Shown here: positions 1-8,741 of the stretch, piece by piece
How positions within the stretch are numbered: the first letter of the stretch is position 1
Layout: each line of letters opens with the position of its first letter
Origin: Sphingomonas sp. PP-CC-1A-547
Lineage (GTDB): Bacteria; Pseudomonadota; Alphaproteobacteria; Sphingomonadales; Sphingomonadaceae
NCBI RefSeq assembly: GCF_003610375.1
Contig: NZ_RAPZ01000011.1
Coordinates: forward strand, 558,001-622,000
Reading direction: 5' to 3'
DNA length: 64,000 nucleotides
Made by a program: the position numbers and the translations under genes
The notes under the pieces: generated by a model
What the model was told of the DNA's origin: nothing
Databases searched by the model: none
Seen by the model: only the letters and a program-made list of their open reading frames with translations

Positions 1-363
1 GGCGTGTCGACGACCGACGCGGTCAATGTCGGACAGCTGAACTCGGGCATCAACTCCGCGGTGACGCAGGCGAACGCCTATACCGACGGACGGATCGCGG
101 CGCTCGACTTCGATCTGCGCAACCTCCGCCGGGACAGCTTCGCCGGGACCTCCAACGCGCTGGCGGCAGCCGGACTCCCGCAGGCGTATGAAGCGGGCAA
201 GGGGATGATCGCGATGGGTGGTGGCACCTATGCCGGCCAGTCGGCGGTCGCGGTCGGGATGTCGAAGGCGTTCAGCGATGGCCATACCGTCGTCAAGCTG
301 AGCGGCACCTATGACTCGCAGGGCCGTGCCGGCGCATCGGGCGGGATCGGGTATCAGTTCTGA
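1..363 (+). CDS. Trimeric autotransporter adhesin, C-terminal YadA-like anchor (5'-truncated by window)
   Basis: The reading frame is open from the first base and ends at a TGA at 361-363, so only the last 120 codons are visible. The first part (TDAVNVGQLN, then repeated NA and YTD steps) is the typical YadA/Hia left-handed coiled-coil neck. The final 70 or so residues (GKGMIAMGGGTYAGQSAVAVG, ending in GGIGYQF with a terminal Phe) match the four-strand outer-membrane anchor that trimerises into a 12-strand barrel. By family knowledge the missing N-terminal passenger would be a surface adhesin or autoagglutinin. A hairpin terminator follows the stop directly. I am confident of the family; the length and ligand of the passenger cannot be seen. 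Confidence 0.9.
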   Translation, partial: GVSTTDAVNVGQLNSGINSAVTQANAYTDGRIAALDFDLRNLRRDSFAGTSNALAAAGLPQAYEAGKGMIAMGGGTYAGQSAVAVGMSKAFSDGHTVVKLSGTYDSQGRAGASGGIGYQF

Positions 364-383
364 TCCCGTCATTCGAAGTTGGG

Positions 384-412
384 AACGGGCGGCCTTCGGG
401 TCGCCCGTTTTC
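384..412 (+). terminator. Rho-independent terminator after the autotransporter
   Basis: An ACGGGCG / CGCCCGT stem with a short loop is followed by TTTTCG, about 20 bases after the adhesin stop codon. Confidence 0.75.
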
Positions 413-506
413 GTTTGGGGCTCAGGCTCGCGAGGAGTTGGAGACCAAGGAAGACGAGGGCGCGGGTTGACTTGGGCGGCGGCGGCTACGAATTGGCGGC
501 GAACCA

Positions 507-1283
507 ATGCAGGATGTGACCGTGGCCAGCACCCCGACCGAGACGCAGTTTTTCGAGAGCTTCGACGGCACGCGGATCGCGTGGCGCGAGGTCGGCGAGG
601 GGCGGCCGGTGGTGCTGATCCACGGCTATTTCTCCGACGCGAAGACCAACTGGATCCGCTATGGCCACGCCGCGAAGATCGCCGCCAAGGGCTTCCGCGT
701 GATCATGCCGGACCTGCGCGCGCACGGCGAGAGCGAGAAGCCGCACGGGCTCGAAGCGTATCCTGCGGATGCGCTGACGCAGGATGGCCACGCGCTGATC
801 GCACACCTCGGACTGACGGAGTATGATCTTGGTGGCTATTCGCTGGGTGCGCGGACGACCTCGCGGATGCTGGCGACGGGGGCGACGCCGCGGCGCGTGA
901 TCTTTTCGGGGATGGGTCTCGAAGGGCTTACCCAGACGTCACGCCGCGCTGGGCATTTCCGCAATATCCTGACCAAGCTGGGGCAGCATGTGCAGGGTAC
1001 GCCGGAGTGGCTGGCGGAGGCGTTCCTGAAGACCACCGGCGGCGATCCGGTCGCGTTGCTCGGTATCCTCGAGACGTTCGTCGATACGCCACTCGAGTCC
1101 GTGAAGGCTATCCAGCAGCCGACGTTGGTGGTCTGCGGCGGCGAGGATCAGGATAATGGTTCGGCACCGGATCTGGCCGCGGTGCTGCCGCATGGCGAGT
1201 ATGTCGAGACCCCCGGCGGCCACATGAGCGCTGTCGTGAAGCCCGAACTGGGCCAAGCGATCGCCGACTTCCTGGCGGGTTGA
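507..1283 (+). CDS. Alpha/beta hydrolase
   Basis: This 258-residue protein has the full alpha/beta-hydrolase signature: an oxyanion HG at residues 39-40 (VLIHGYFSD), a nucleophile elbow GYSLG with Ser112, a catalytic acid at Asp214 or Asp216 in CGGEDQDNG, and the catalytic histidine His239 in PGGHMSA. It has no signal peptide, so it is probably cytoplasmic. The substrate cannot be told from sequence; the family includes esterases, lactonases and haloperoxidase-like enzymes. It stands alone between a terminator and a palindromic repeat, so it is probably monocistronic. Confidence in the fold is high and in the reaction low. Confidence 0.88.
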   Translation: MQDVTVASTPTETQFFESFDGTRIAWREVGEGRPVVLIHGYFSDAKTNWIRYGHAAKIAAKGFRVIMPDLRAHGESEKPHGLEAYPADALTQDGHALIAHLGLTEYDLGGYSLGARTTSRMLATGATPRRVIFSGMGLEGLTQTSRRAGHFRNILTKLGQHVQGTPEWLAEAFLKTTGGDPVALLGILETFVDTPLESVKAIQQPTLVVCGGEDQDNGSAPDLAAVLPHGEYVETPGGHMSAVVKPELGQAIADFLAG

Positions 1284-1298
1284 CGCCCTGTCCTCGAT

Positions 1299-1420
1299 CC
1301 TCCCCCGCCAGGGGGAGGTGGCTGGCTCTTGCCAGACGGAGGGGGAGGTAAGAAACCACCTCCGTGGCGCGTTCCTCCCCCTCCGTCGCCTTCGGCGCCA
1401 CCTCCCCCTAGCGGGGGAGG
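1299..1420. repeat. Paired-palindrome intergenic repeat (family A, CCTCCCCC type)
   Basis: Two copies of a CCTCCCCC / GGGGGAGG palindrome (1299-1318 and 1401-1420) flank about 80 bases that hold further inverted pieces. The whole unit can fold into one long cruciform. It fills most of the gap between the hydrolase and the M2 peptidase. A close relative sits at 5631-5765. Confidence 0.75.
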
Positions 1421-1489
1421 ATTAGAAAGATCGGCGTTGACCAGACGGGGTCGGATGCTCACTCTGGAGGCATAATCCAGGGGAAGATC

Positions 1490-3322
1490 ATGATCCGTAC
1501 CGTCTCTCTGATCGCGCTCGCGTGCGCGATCGCCGTGCCGTCCGTAGCACAGGCCCAGACTGCAGCACCCGCCACCACCGGCAAGCCCACCGTAGCGCAG
1601 GCGGATGCGTTCGTGGCCGAAGCCGAACGCGTAATGGCCGCGGCGTCGCTCGACGCCAACCGCGTGGCGTGGGTCAACGCGACGTACATCACCGACGATA
1701 CCGATGCGCTGGCGGCGAAGTCGGGCGCCGAAATGACCGATCTCGGGGTGAAATATGCGCTCGGCGCCGCGCCGTATGCGTCAGTGCCGGGGCTGTCGTT
1801 CGATACGAAGCGCAAGCTCGACCTGCTGCGCGGCGGGCTGACGCTACCGGCGCCGACGCGGGCAGGGGCTTCCGAGGAACTGTCGACGCTGACCACGAAG
1901 ATGTCGTCCTCCTACGGCAAGGGCATGGGGACGCTCGACGGCAAGCCGATCAACGGGTCGGACATCGAGGCGGCGATGGGCTCGACGCGCGATCCCGCCA
2001 AGCTGACCGAGATGTGGACGAGCTGGAACGACAAGGTCGGCGCGCCGATGCGCGGCGACTATGCGAAGATGACGTCGATCTCGAACGAAGGCGCGCGCGA
2101 GCTCGGCTACAAGGATGTCGGTGCACTGTGGCGCTCGGGCTACGACATGACGCCCGAACAGTTCGCGGCGCTGACCGACAAGATCTGGAAGCAGGTCGAG
2201 CCGCTGTACATGGCGCTGCACACCTACACGCGGTGGAAGCTGAATGAGAAATACGGCGACGCGGTGCAGGCGAAGACCGGGCCGATCCGCAGCGACCTGC
2301 TCGGCAACATGTGGGCGCAGGAATGGGGCAACATCTACGACATCGTCGCGCCGAAGGGGGCGGGGGATCTGGGCTTCGATACCGGCGATCTGCTGAAGGC
2401 GAAGGGCTATGATCCGCTCAAGATGGTGAAGCAGGGCGAGGGCTTCTATTCGTCGCTCGGCTTCGCGCCGCTGCCCGAGACGTTCTGGAAGCGGTCGCAG
2501 ATCACCAAGCCCGCCGACCGCGATGTGATTTGTCACGCGTCGGCGTGGGATATCGACGCCAAGGACGATATCCGGATCAAGATGTGCACGAAGGTGAACG
2601 CCGACGATTTCGTCACGATCCACCACGAGCTCGGCCACAATTACTATCAGCGCGCGTACAAGGCGCAGCCGTTCCTGTACGCGAACGGTGCGAACGACGG
2701 TTTCCACGAGGCGATCGGCGATACCGTCGCACTGTCGATCACGCCGGATTACCTATTGAAGATCGGGCTGCTCGACCAGGCGAAGGTGCCGAGCGCGGAC
2801 AAGGACATCGGGCTGCTGCTGCGCCAGGCGATGGACAAGGTCGCGTTCCTGCCGTTCGGGCTGCTGATCGACAAATGGCGCTGGGGCGTGTTCTCGGGGC
2901 AGATCCCGGCGACCGGGTATCAGGCGGCGTGGGACGCGTTGCGGCTCCAGTATCAGGGGATCAAGCCGCCGGTCGCACGCGACGAGACCAAGTTCGATGC
3001 GGGCGCGAAATACCACATCCCGGCGGCGGTGCCGTACACGCGCTACTTCCTGGCGCGGGTGTTGCAGTTCCAGTTCTACAAGGCGGCGTGCGACCAGTCG
3101 GGCTGGAAGGGGCCGCTGCATCGTTGCTCGTTCTACGACAACAAGGCGGTGGGGACGAAGCTGAACGCGATGCTGAGCATGGGGCAGTCGAAGCCCTGGC
3201 CCGATGCGCTGCAGGTGTTCACCGGCAGCCGCGAGATGTCGGGCGCGGCGCTGGTGGAGTATTTCGCGCCGTTGAAGGCGTGGCTGGACGTGCAGAACAA
3301 GGGGAAGCCGACTGGGTGGTGA
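1490..3322 (+). CDS. Peptidase M2 family (ACE-like dipeptidyl carboxypeptidase), exported
   Basis: The 610-residue product starts with a classical signal peptide (cleavage near AQAQ, residues 20-24), so it should be periplasmic. The gluzincin zinc site is intact: H379-E380-L-G-H383, with the third ligand Glu407 in GFHEAIGD. This is the spacing and context of the angiotensin-converting-enzyme family (M2), which removes C-terminal dipeptides from oligopeptides. Length and domain content match bacterial M2 enzymes, which carry one catalytic domain. A GGGGAAG ribosome site precedes the ATG at 1490. It is probably used to digest periplasmic peptides; the physiological substrates are unknown. Confidence 0.93.
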   Translation: MIRTVSLIALACAIAVPSVAQAQTAAPATTGKPTVAQADAFVAEAERVMAAASLDANRVAWVNATYITDDTDALAAKSGAEMTDLGVKYALGAAPYASVPGLSFDTKRKLDLLRGGLTLPAPTRAGASEELSTLTTKMSSSYGKGMGTLDGKPINGSDIEAAMGSTRDPAKLTEMWTSWNDKVGAPMRGDYAKMTSISNEGARELGYKDVGALWRSGYDMTPEQFAALTDKIWKQVEPLYMALHTYTRWKLNEKYGDAVQAKTGPIRSDLLGNMWAQEWGNIYDIVAPKGAGDLGFDTGDLLKAKGYDPLKMVKQGEGFYSSLGFAPLPETFWKRSQITKPADRDVICHASAWDIDAKDDIRIKMCTKVNADDFVTIHHELGHNYYQRAYKAQPFLYANGANDGFHEAIGDTVALSITPDYLLKIGLLDQAKVPSADKDIGLLLRQAMDKVAFLPFGLLIDKWRWGVFSGQIPATGYQAAWDALRLQYQGIKPPVARDETKFDAGAKYHIPAAVPYTRYFLARVLQFQFYKAACDQSGWKGPLHRCSFYDNKAVGTKLNAMLSMGQSKPWPDALQVFTGSREMSGAALVEYFAPLKAWLDVQNKGKPTGW

Positions 3323-3350
3323 GGGATAAACCTGACTACTCCAACTTCTA

Positions 3351-3428
3351 GTTCCCCCGCGAAGGCGGGGCCCAGGGTTACGAACGCACCCGTGGTTTTA
3401 GCTGGGCCCCCGCTTCCGCGGGGGAACG
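3351..3428. repeat. Paired-palindrome repeat (family B, TTCCCCCGCGAAGGCGGGG type)
   Basis: Inverted ends GTTCCCCCGCGAAGGCGGGG and CCCCGCTTCCGCGGGGGAAC bracket about 38 bases. Related units occur at 6923-7000, 28910-28990 and 47773-47827. Confidence 0.75.
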
Positions 3429-3453
3429 AGAAAGGCGGGACTTTCCGTCTTGC

Positions 3454-3557
3454 CCACCCCGGCGAAGGCCGGGGCCCAATTGGGAAACGCCGCTAACAGA
3501 GCGATGAGCTTCGTTACACAAGACGTTCCAATTGGACCCCGGCCTTCGCCGGGGTGG
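3454..3557. repeat. Paired-palindrome repeat (family C, CCACCCCGGCGAAGGCCGGGG type)
   Basis: Inverted ends of the form CACCCCGGCGAAGGCCGGGG, each with an adjacent CCAATTGG-like segment, flank about 45 bases. The unit at 28785-28887 is clearly homologous, including a shared GACGTTCC segment before the right arm. Confidence 0.75.
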
Positions 3558-3588
3558 AGTATCTATTCAGTACTCGGTCGGGATATGT

Positions 3589-4083
3589 TTACTCCGGCAC
3601 CGTCCCAGGATCGACGATGCCCGCGTCGAACGACTTCGACGAGTCCGTCCCGTCAGCCTGATGCGCGTGCGTACCCTTCGGTTTGGGTGCTGTCTGAGAC
3701 TTCGGCGTGCTGCCACGCAGAGTTAGCAGCGCGCCAACCGCCGCTCCAGCTACCGCGACACCACTAAAGATCGCAGCAGCGCCCCATTTGCCACGGGTCT
3801 TCTCTGGCGGCTTCGCAATCGGAACAGGCGTGGCCGTATTGCGTGCAGGCACCGGGCGGGGCGTGCTGCGCTTGGTCGAGCGCGGCTTTGGCGTCGGCTT
3901 GCCCACTGACTTCGACGACGCGGCGGTGACAGGCTTGTCCGCAACCGGCACGGGCTTGGACGCGACCGGCTTGGCCGACGACGTGGCAGCCGGTGCCGCC
4001 TTAGGCGCGCTCGTCTTGCGCGGCGCGCGACGGCGGGCGGCGGGCTTCTTTGCTTCCGTATCGGGCGTGTCGGTGTCGGCCAC
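3589..4083 (-). CDS. Hypothetical protein, Lys/Ala/Pro-rich with one membrane helix
   Basis: I do not recognise a family. The 164-residue product begins at GTG (4083), with GAGGGAAG eight bases upstream. Residues 1 to about 95 are a basic, disordered-looking Ala/Pro/Lys/Thr/Ser segment, reminiscent of histone-H1-like tails. A single hydrophobic helix follows (residues about 100-122, WGAAAIFSGVAVAGAAVG), then a short polar tail rich in Ser, Thr and Asp. This suggests an inner-membrane anchored protein with a long flexible cytoplasmic or periplasmic arm. The start and codon use look like a real gene. No functional claim is possible. Confidence 0.6.
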   Translation of the reverse strand: MADTDTPDTEAKKPAARRRAPRKTSAPKAAPAATSSAKPVASKPVPVADKPVTAASSKSVGKPTPKPRSTKRSTPRPVPARNTATPVPIAKPPEKTRGKWGAAAIFSGVAVAGAAVGALLTLRGSTPKSQTAPKPKGTHAHQADGTDSSKSFDAGIVDPGTVPE

Positions 4084-4147
4084 TTCTATCTTCCCTCAGC
4101 AATGATTCCGGAAGCGTAACGCATTCCCGTGCGATCCGCTCCGGTTT

Positions 4148-5584
4148 TTAGCGGAACGGCGGCTCGTCGAACGCGCGGAGCTTGCGGCTATGAAGCTTCG
4201 ACCCTTCGAGGCGGAGCTGTTCGCAGGTCTCGATCCCGATCCGCAGATGCTCGCTGATCGCGCGTTCGTAGAAGCGATTGGCCTGGCCCGGCAGCTTCAA
4301 CTCGCCGTGGAGCGGCTTGTCCGAGACGCAGAGCAACGTGCCGTAGGGAACGCGGAACCGGTAGCCCTGCGCGGCGATCGTCGCGGATTCCATGTCGATA
4401 CCGACCGCTCGGCTGAGTGAGAAGCGGAGTGCGGACTTCGAGTAGCGGAGTTCCCAGTTGCGATCGTCGGTGGTGACGATCGTGCCGGTGCGGAGGCGGC
4501 GCTTGAGTTCCTCGCCCGACTGACCCGAGACGATCTCGGCCGCCTTCGCCATGGCGAGCTGGACTTCGGCGATCGCGGGAATTGGAATTTCAGGGGGCAG
4601 GACGTCGTCGAGAACGTGGTCGTCGCGCAGATACGCATGCGCGAGGACGTAATCGCCGATCCGCTGGCTCGGGCGCAGGCCACCGCAATGGCCGATCATC
4701 AGCCACGCCTCGGGACGCAATACCGCGAGATGGTCGCAGATCGTCTTGGCGTTCGACGGCCCGACGCCGATGTTGACGAGCGTGATACCGGTGCGGTCGT
4801 CCGCCATCAGGTGATAGGCGGGCATCTGGTGGCGACGCCAGGCGCTGTCGGAAATGATCTTGTCGATGTCGTCGCCCGACGAGATCGTAATACCGCCTGC
4901 ACCCGACAGGCTGGTGAAGCGCGAACCTTCACCAAGCTGCGTGCCGGCCCAACGGACGAACTCGTCGACATAGCGGTGATAGTTGGTGAACAGCACGAAG
5001 CGCTGCGCGTGTTCGGCGGGCGTGCCCATGTAATGGCGCAGGCGGGCAAGGCTGAAATCGGTGCGCAGGCCGTCGAACAGCGCGAGCGGACGCGTCTCGT
5101 CCTGCGCGATCCACAGGCCGTCGGCGATCTCGTCGCCGATATGCGCTAGTTCGGTGGCGGGGAAGTGACGTGACAGTTCGGTGGCGGAGACCTCATCGAG
5201 GCTCAGCGCGTGGCCGGGCTCGATCACATAGGGGAACGGGATTTCTTGGCGGCCTTCGACGGCTTCGACAGTGACGTCGTAATCCTCGATCAGCAGCGTC
5301 AGCTGTTCGGTCAGGTATTCGGCGAAGATCGCAGGCTTGGTGACGCTGATGCGGTATTCGCCCGCGTTGACCAGACGACCGAACGAGCGGAGCGGGGTGG
5401 GCCGGTCGACGCCGCCCTTATAGGTGAGGCGTATTTCGGGATAGGCGAACGAACCATCGGTGCGGCTGGCCGGATCTGGCGTCGTGCCGTCGGCGATATA
5501 CGCGCTCATGGCGGCTTGGAGGCGCTCGACGGAGGCGCGGTAGAGGCGGTCGAGTTCGGCGACGAGGTCGGATGCGATTGTCAT
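4148..5584 (-). CDS. amn: AMP nucleosidase
   Basis: This 478-residue protein matches full-length bacterial AMP nucleosidase, which hydrolyses AMP to adenine and ribose 5-phosphate and so helps balance adenylate pools and purine salvage. The N-terminal half (about 1-180) is the Amn-specific domain. The C-terminal half has the nucleoside-phosphorylase-like catalytic fold, with the conserved stretch TLVNIGVGPSNAKT followed by MIGHCGGLRPSQRIGDYVLA and the VGIDMESATIA segment that binds the ribose. Start ATG at 5584; the gene stands alone on the minus strand. No truncation or odd feature is seen. Confidence 0.93.
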   Translation of the reverse strand: MTIASDLVAELDRLYRASVERLQAAMSAYIADGTTPDPASRTDGSFAYPEIRLTYKGGVDRPTPLRSFGRLVNAGEYRISVTKPAIFAEYLTEQLTLLIEDYDVTVEAVEGRQEIPFPYVIEPGHALSLDEVSATELSRHFPATELAHIGDEIADGLWIAQDETRPLALFDGLRTDFSLARLRHYMGTPAEHAQRFVLFTNYHRYVDEFVRWAGTQLGEGSRFTSLSGAGGITISSGDDIDKIISDSAWRRHQMPAYHLMADDRTGITLVNIGVGPSNAKTICDHLAVLRPEAWLMIGHCGGLRPSQRIGDYVLAHAYLRDDHVLDDVLPPEIPIPAIAEVQLAMAKAAEIVSGQSGEELKRRLRTGTIVTTDDRNWELRYSKSALRFSLSRAVGIDMESATIAAQGYRFRVPYGTLLCVSDKPLHGELKLPGQANRFYERAISEHLRIGIETCEQLRLEGSKLHSRKLRAFDEPPFR

Positions 5585-5630
5585 CGGGCAGTGTTAGGTG
5601 GCGGACGTTACGGTGGCAAGACCACCTAAA

Positions 5631-5765
5631 TCCTCCCCGTGTCGGGGAGGTGGCAGCCCACTCGGGCTGACGGAGGGGGCGCTCCGCGACCGTAACGCTC
5701 GCGGTGAGCCCCCTCCACCCTTCGGCAAAGGTGCCGAACGGTCCCCCTCCCCGTGCCGGGGAGGA
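5631..5765. repeat. Paired-palindrome intergenic repeat (family A, CCTCCCC type)
   Basis: CCTCCCCGTGTCGGGGAGG at the left and CCCTCCCCGTGCCGGGGAGG at the right enclose about 95 bases with internal inverted pieces. It fills the gap between amn and the peroxiredoxin gene and touches the peroxiredoxin stop codon. Confidence 0.75.
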
Positions 5766-6245
5766 TTAGATCTCGCTAAGCAGGTGCTCGGCCGAACTCA
5801 CCTTGAACTCACCCGGAGCCTCGACGTTCAGCTGCTCGACCACGCCGTCGTTCACCAGCATCGAGTAACGCTGGCTGCGCGTGCCCATGCCGAAGCCCGA
5901 GCCGTCCATCGTCAGCCCGATCGCCTTGGCGAAATCGCCATTGCCGTCGGCCAGCAGCGTGATGTCGCCGGCACCCGCCGACTTACCCCAAGCGCCCATC
6001 ACGAACGCGTCGTTGACCGAGACGCAGGCGACCTCGTCGATGCCCTTGGCCTTCAGTTCGGCTTCCTTTTCGACGAAACCGGGCAAGTGCTTGGCCGAGC
6101 AGGTCGGCGTGAACGCGCCCGGGACCGCGAACAGCGCGACCTTGCGGCCCTTGAAGAAGCTGTCGGTATCGACCTGGTCGGGGCCGTCTGCGGTCGCCTT
6201 GACGAGATTGGTGGTGGGAAGCCGGTCGCCGACGCTGATCGTCAT
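5766..6245 (-). CDS. Peroxiredoxin, Prx5-like
   Basis: This 159-residue thioredoxin-fold protein carries the peroxidatic motif PGAFTPTC with Cys49. A second cysteine, Cys74 (VACVSV), could act in resolution, and the conserved arginine lies in GMGTRSQRYSML (about 123-126). The sequence pattern and length fit the Prx5/hybrid AhpC-TSA group, which reduces hydrogen peroxide, alkyl hydroperoxides or peroxynitrite, usually with glutathione or glutaredoxin as reductant. AGGAG lies six bases before ATG 6245. No regulator binding site was identified. Cytoplasmic; probably monocistronic. Confidence 0.93.
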   Translation of the reverse strand: MTISVGDRLPTTNLVKATADGPDQVDTDSFFKGRKVALFAVPGAFTPTCSAKHLPGFVEKEAELKAKGIDEVACVSVNDAFVMGAWGKSAGAGDITLLADGNGDFAKAIGLTMDGSGFGMGTRSQRYSMLVNDGVVEQLNVEAPGEFKVSSAEHLLSEI

Positions 6246-6342
6246 CTAAAATCTCCTGTCGCCGCGCGTTGGTCGCGGGCGAGCCGTACCTTGGACGCGG
6301 GCGCGCGTATTTCAAGCGTGGCGGGGGCTCGTCCGCGTCGCT

Positions 6343-6915
6343 ATGTTCGAACGCATGGACAAGACGCCCTTTCTTTCCGGACAATTCCTGCTCGCGATGC
6401 CGGGGATGAGCGATCCGCGGTTCGCCCGCGCGGTGATCGCGATGTGCAGCCATGACGAGAATGGGGCGATCGGCATCGGGATCGGCGCGACGATCGACGG
6501 TCTGGGTTTTCACGATCTGCTCGAACAGTTCGGGATCGAGCCGGGCGACGCCCCCAACGCGCCGGTGCATCTCGGCGGGCCGGTCGAGCCGCGGCGCGGT
6601 TTCGTCGTGCATTCGTCCGACTGGGGCGGGCAGGACTCGGTCGACGTCGCCGGCCGGTGGAAGCTGTCGAGCACGGTCGACGTGCTCCGCGCGATTGCCG
6701 AGGGGAAGGGGCCGTCGGAATGGGTGGTGGCGCTTGGCTATGCCGGTTGGGATGGCGGACAGCTCGAGGGCGAGCTGTCGCGGCCGGGGTGGTTCAACGT
6801 GCCGGGGGATGCCGAATTGCTGTTCGATACCGCCGCGGAGGATCGCTGGACGATGGCGTTTGCGCAGGCCGGTGTGGACCCGCGGTTGCTCGTGGCGGAG
6901 ACGGGGCGGGCGTAA
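6343..6915 (+). CDS. yqgE: YqgE/AlgH family protein
   Basis: The 190-residue product matches the YqgE/AlgH family (UPF0301) throughout: FLSGQFLLAMPGMSDPRFARAV at the N-terminus, then NENGAIGI-like (DENGAIGI), VHLGGPVEPRRGFVVHS, and the GYAGWDGGQLEGEL segment near residue 130. These are the most conserved blocks of the family. The biochemical role is unresolved; AlgH was linked to alginate regulation in Pseudomonas. ATG at 6343 is used here; ATG at 6355 is an equally possible start. It is divergent from the peroxiredoxin gene with a gap of about 100 bases. Confidence 0.9.
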   Translation: MFERMDKTPFLSGQFLLAMPGMSDPRFARAVIAMCSHDENGAIGIGIGATIDGLGFHDLLEQFGIEPGDAPNAPVHLGGPVEPRRGFVVHSSDWGGQDSVDVAGRWKLSSTVDVLRAIAEGKGPSEWVVALGYAGWDGGQLEGELSRPGWFNVPGDAELLFDTAAEDRWTMAFAQAGVDPRLLVAETGRA

Positions 6916-6922
6916 GCTTTCT

Positions 6923-7000
6923 GTTCTCCTGCGAACGCAGGAGTCCAGGATCACATTGGGCACCGTTCGTTACCCTGGGCTCCTGCGTTCGCAGGAGAAC
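6923..7000. repeat. Paired-palindrome repeat (family B)
   Basis: GTTCTCCTGCGAACGCAGGAG and its inverted partner CTCCTGCGTTCGCAGGAGAAC lie about 37 bases apart, directly after the yqgE stop codon. Confidence 0.75.
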
Positions 7001-7027
7001 ATGCTGCCCAAGGGACACTGAGACGTC

Positions 7028-7047
7028 ATATAAAGATATCTTTATAT
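7028..7047. promoter_or_regulatory. Perfect 20-bp palindrome upstream of ahcY, candidate SahR-type operator
   Basis: ATATAAAGATATCTTTATAT is a perfect inverted repeat, AT-only apart from its GATATC core, in an otherwise GC-rich region 89 bases before the ahcY start. ArsR-family SahR regulators are known to control ahcY and the methionine cycle in many Proteobacteria. That this is such an operator is inference; the site itself is directly visible. Confidence 0.6.
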
Positions 7048-7135
7048 TTGATTTGAGCCCTCCGTTCCCCTACAGGGCAGCGCATCCGGCACGGGCATGA
7101 GGCTCGCCGATCACAGAATTTCCAGGAGACCCATA

Positions 7136-8557
7136 GTGGCCACCACCCTCGCTCCCGCGAAGACCGACTACGTCGTCGCCGACATCAGCCTCGCCGATTT
7201 CGGTCGCGCCGAGATCAACATCGCCGAGACCGAGATGCCCGGTCTGATGTCGCTGCGTACCGAATTCGGCGCAGCGCAGCCGCTCAAGGGCGCGCGCATC
7301 ACCGGTTCGCTCCACATGACGATCCAGACCGCAGTGCTGATCGAGACGCTGACCGCGCTCGGCGCCGACGTCCGCTGGGCGACCTGCAACATCTTCTCGA
7401 CGCAGGACCATGCCGCCGCCGCGATCGCCGCGACCGGCGTGCCGGTGTTTGCGATCAAGGGCGAGAGCCTCGCGGATTACTGGAACTATGTCGGCGACAT
7501 CTTCTCGTGGGATCGCGACGTAGAGGGCCAGACCGCCAACATCATTCTCGACGACGGTGGCGACGCGACGATGTTCGCACTCTGGGGCGCCAAGCTCGAG
7601 GCTGGCCACACGATGCCCGAGCCCGAGAACGAGGAAGAGGTCGAGATGCAGCGTGCGCTCAAGGCGTACGTCGCGAAGAACCCTGGCTACCTGACCGAGA
7701 CCGTCAAGAACCTGAAGGGCGTCTCGGAAGAAACCACCACGGGCGTCCACCGCCTGTACGAGATCGCCAAGAAGGGCGAGCTGCCGTTCCCCGCGATCAA
7801 CGTCAACGACTCGGTCACCAAGTCGAAGTTCGACAACCTCTACGGCTGCAAGGAATCGCTGGTCGACGCGATCCGTCGCGCGACCGACGTCATGCTCGCC
7901 GGTAAGGTCGCCTGCGTCGCCGGTTTCGGTGACGTCGGCAAGGGCTCGGCCCAGTCGCTCCGCAACGGCGGCGCGCGCGTGATGGTCACCGAAGTCGATC
8001 CGATCTGTGCACTGCAGGCGGCGATGGAGGGCTTCGAGGTCGTGACGATGGAAGAGGCCGTGAAGCGCGCCGACATCTTCTGCACCGCGACCGGCAATGC
8101 CGACGTCATCACCGCCGATCACATGAAGGCGATGAAGCCGATGTCGATCGTCTGCAACATCGGTCACTTCGACTCGGAGATCCAGATCGCCGCGCTGTCG
8201 AACTACGACTGGACCGAAGTGAAGCCCGGCACGGACCTGGTGAAGTTCCCGGACGGCAAGCAGATCATCATCCTGGCGAAGGGTCGCCTGGTGAACCTGG
8301 GGTGCGCCACCGGCCACCCTTCGTTCGTGATGTCGGCCTCGTTCACCAACCAGACGCTCGCGCAGATCGAGCTCTGGACCAAGGGCGAGAACTACAAGAA
8401 CGAAGTGTACGTCCTGCCGAAGCACCTCGACGAGAAGGTCGCGATGCTCCACCTCGAGAAGCTCGGCGTGAAGCTGTCGAAGCTGTCGGACAAGCAGGCC
8501 GGCTATATCGGCGTGCCGGTCGAGGGCCCGTTCAAGCCGGATCACTACCGCTACTGA
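7136..8557 (+). CDS. ahcY: Adenosylhomocysteinase (S-adenosylhomocysteine hydrolase)
   Basis: AhcY hydrolyses S-adenosylhomocysteine to adenosine and homocysteine, removing the product inhibitor of methyltransferases. The 473-residue protein has the NAD-binding motif [10 protein letters not shown] (about residue 260), the substrate-site block [12 protein letters not shown], and the invariant C-terminal KPDHYRY. I chose GTG 7136 because CCAGGAGACC lies just upstream and the N-terminus then matches the family; the ATG at 7097 would add 13 unconserved residues and has no ribosome site. It is a single gene flanked by a perfect palindrome upstream and a terminator downstream. Confidence 0.96.
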   Translation: MATTLAPAKTDYVVADISLADFGRAEINIAETEMPGLMSLRTEFGAAQPLKGARITGSLHMTIQTAVLIETLTALGADVRWATCNIFSTQDHAAAAIAATGVPVFAIKGESLADYWNYVGDIFSWDRDVEGQTANIILDDGGDATMFALWGAKLEAGHTMPEPENEEEVEMQRALKAYVAKNPGYLTETVKNLKGVSEETTTGVHRLYEIAKKGELPFPAINVNDSVTKSKFDNLYGCKESLVDAIRRATDVMLAGKVACVAGFGDVGKGSAQSLRNGGARVMVTEVDPICALQAAMEGFEVVTMEEAVKRADIFCTATGNADVITADHMKAMKPMSIVCNIGHFDSEIQIAALSNYDWTEVKPGTDLVKFPDGKQIIILAKGRLVNLGCATGHPSFVMSASFTNQTLAQIELWTKGENYKNEVYVLPKHLDEKVAMLHLEKLGVKLSKLSDKQAGYIGVPVEGPFKPDHYRY

Positions 8558-8584
8558 TCTTAAGGATTCCGTAGGGTTTTCGAA

Positions 8585-8618
8585 AGCCGCGTTCGCCAAC
8601 AGGCGGGCGCGGCTTTTT
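8585..8618 (+). terminator. Rho-independent terminator of ahcY
   Basis: An AGCCGCG / CGCGGCT stem is followed by TTTTT, about 28 bases after the ahcY stop. Confidence 0.85.
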
Positions 8619-8631
8619 CGTTACGCATCCG

Positions 8632-8649
8632 TGTTGCAGCTCTGCAACA
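8632..8649. promoter_or_regulatory. Inverted repeat upstream of a TonB-dependent receptor, candidate operator
   Basis: TGTTGCAG-CT-CTGCAACA has perfect 8-base arms and lies 93 bases before the receptor start. There is no T tract, so it reads better as an operator than as a terminator. The regulator is unknown; the form resembles LacI-family sites. Confidence 0.4.
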
Positions 8650-8741
8650 TGTTTGTAATGTTTTGCTGCCCGGATTGAAAAACGGGCAGGAAAGGTGTCC
8701 TTCTGACCTCAGTAAAAGATTGGGTTCAGGGGTTATTTAAT

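Noticed and set aside
1108..1462. Minus-strand frames spanning the repeat near 1.3 kb
   Set aside because: They are made mostly of Gly/Pro/Ser runs from the palindromic repeat and antisense of the hydrolase.
7050..7135. SAH or SAM riboswitch in the ahcY leader
   Set aside because: I could pair GAGCC (7055-7059) with GGCTC (7101-7105) but could not match the conserved core of any known SAH or SAM riboswitch class; the palindrome upstream explains regulation better.
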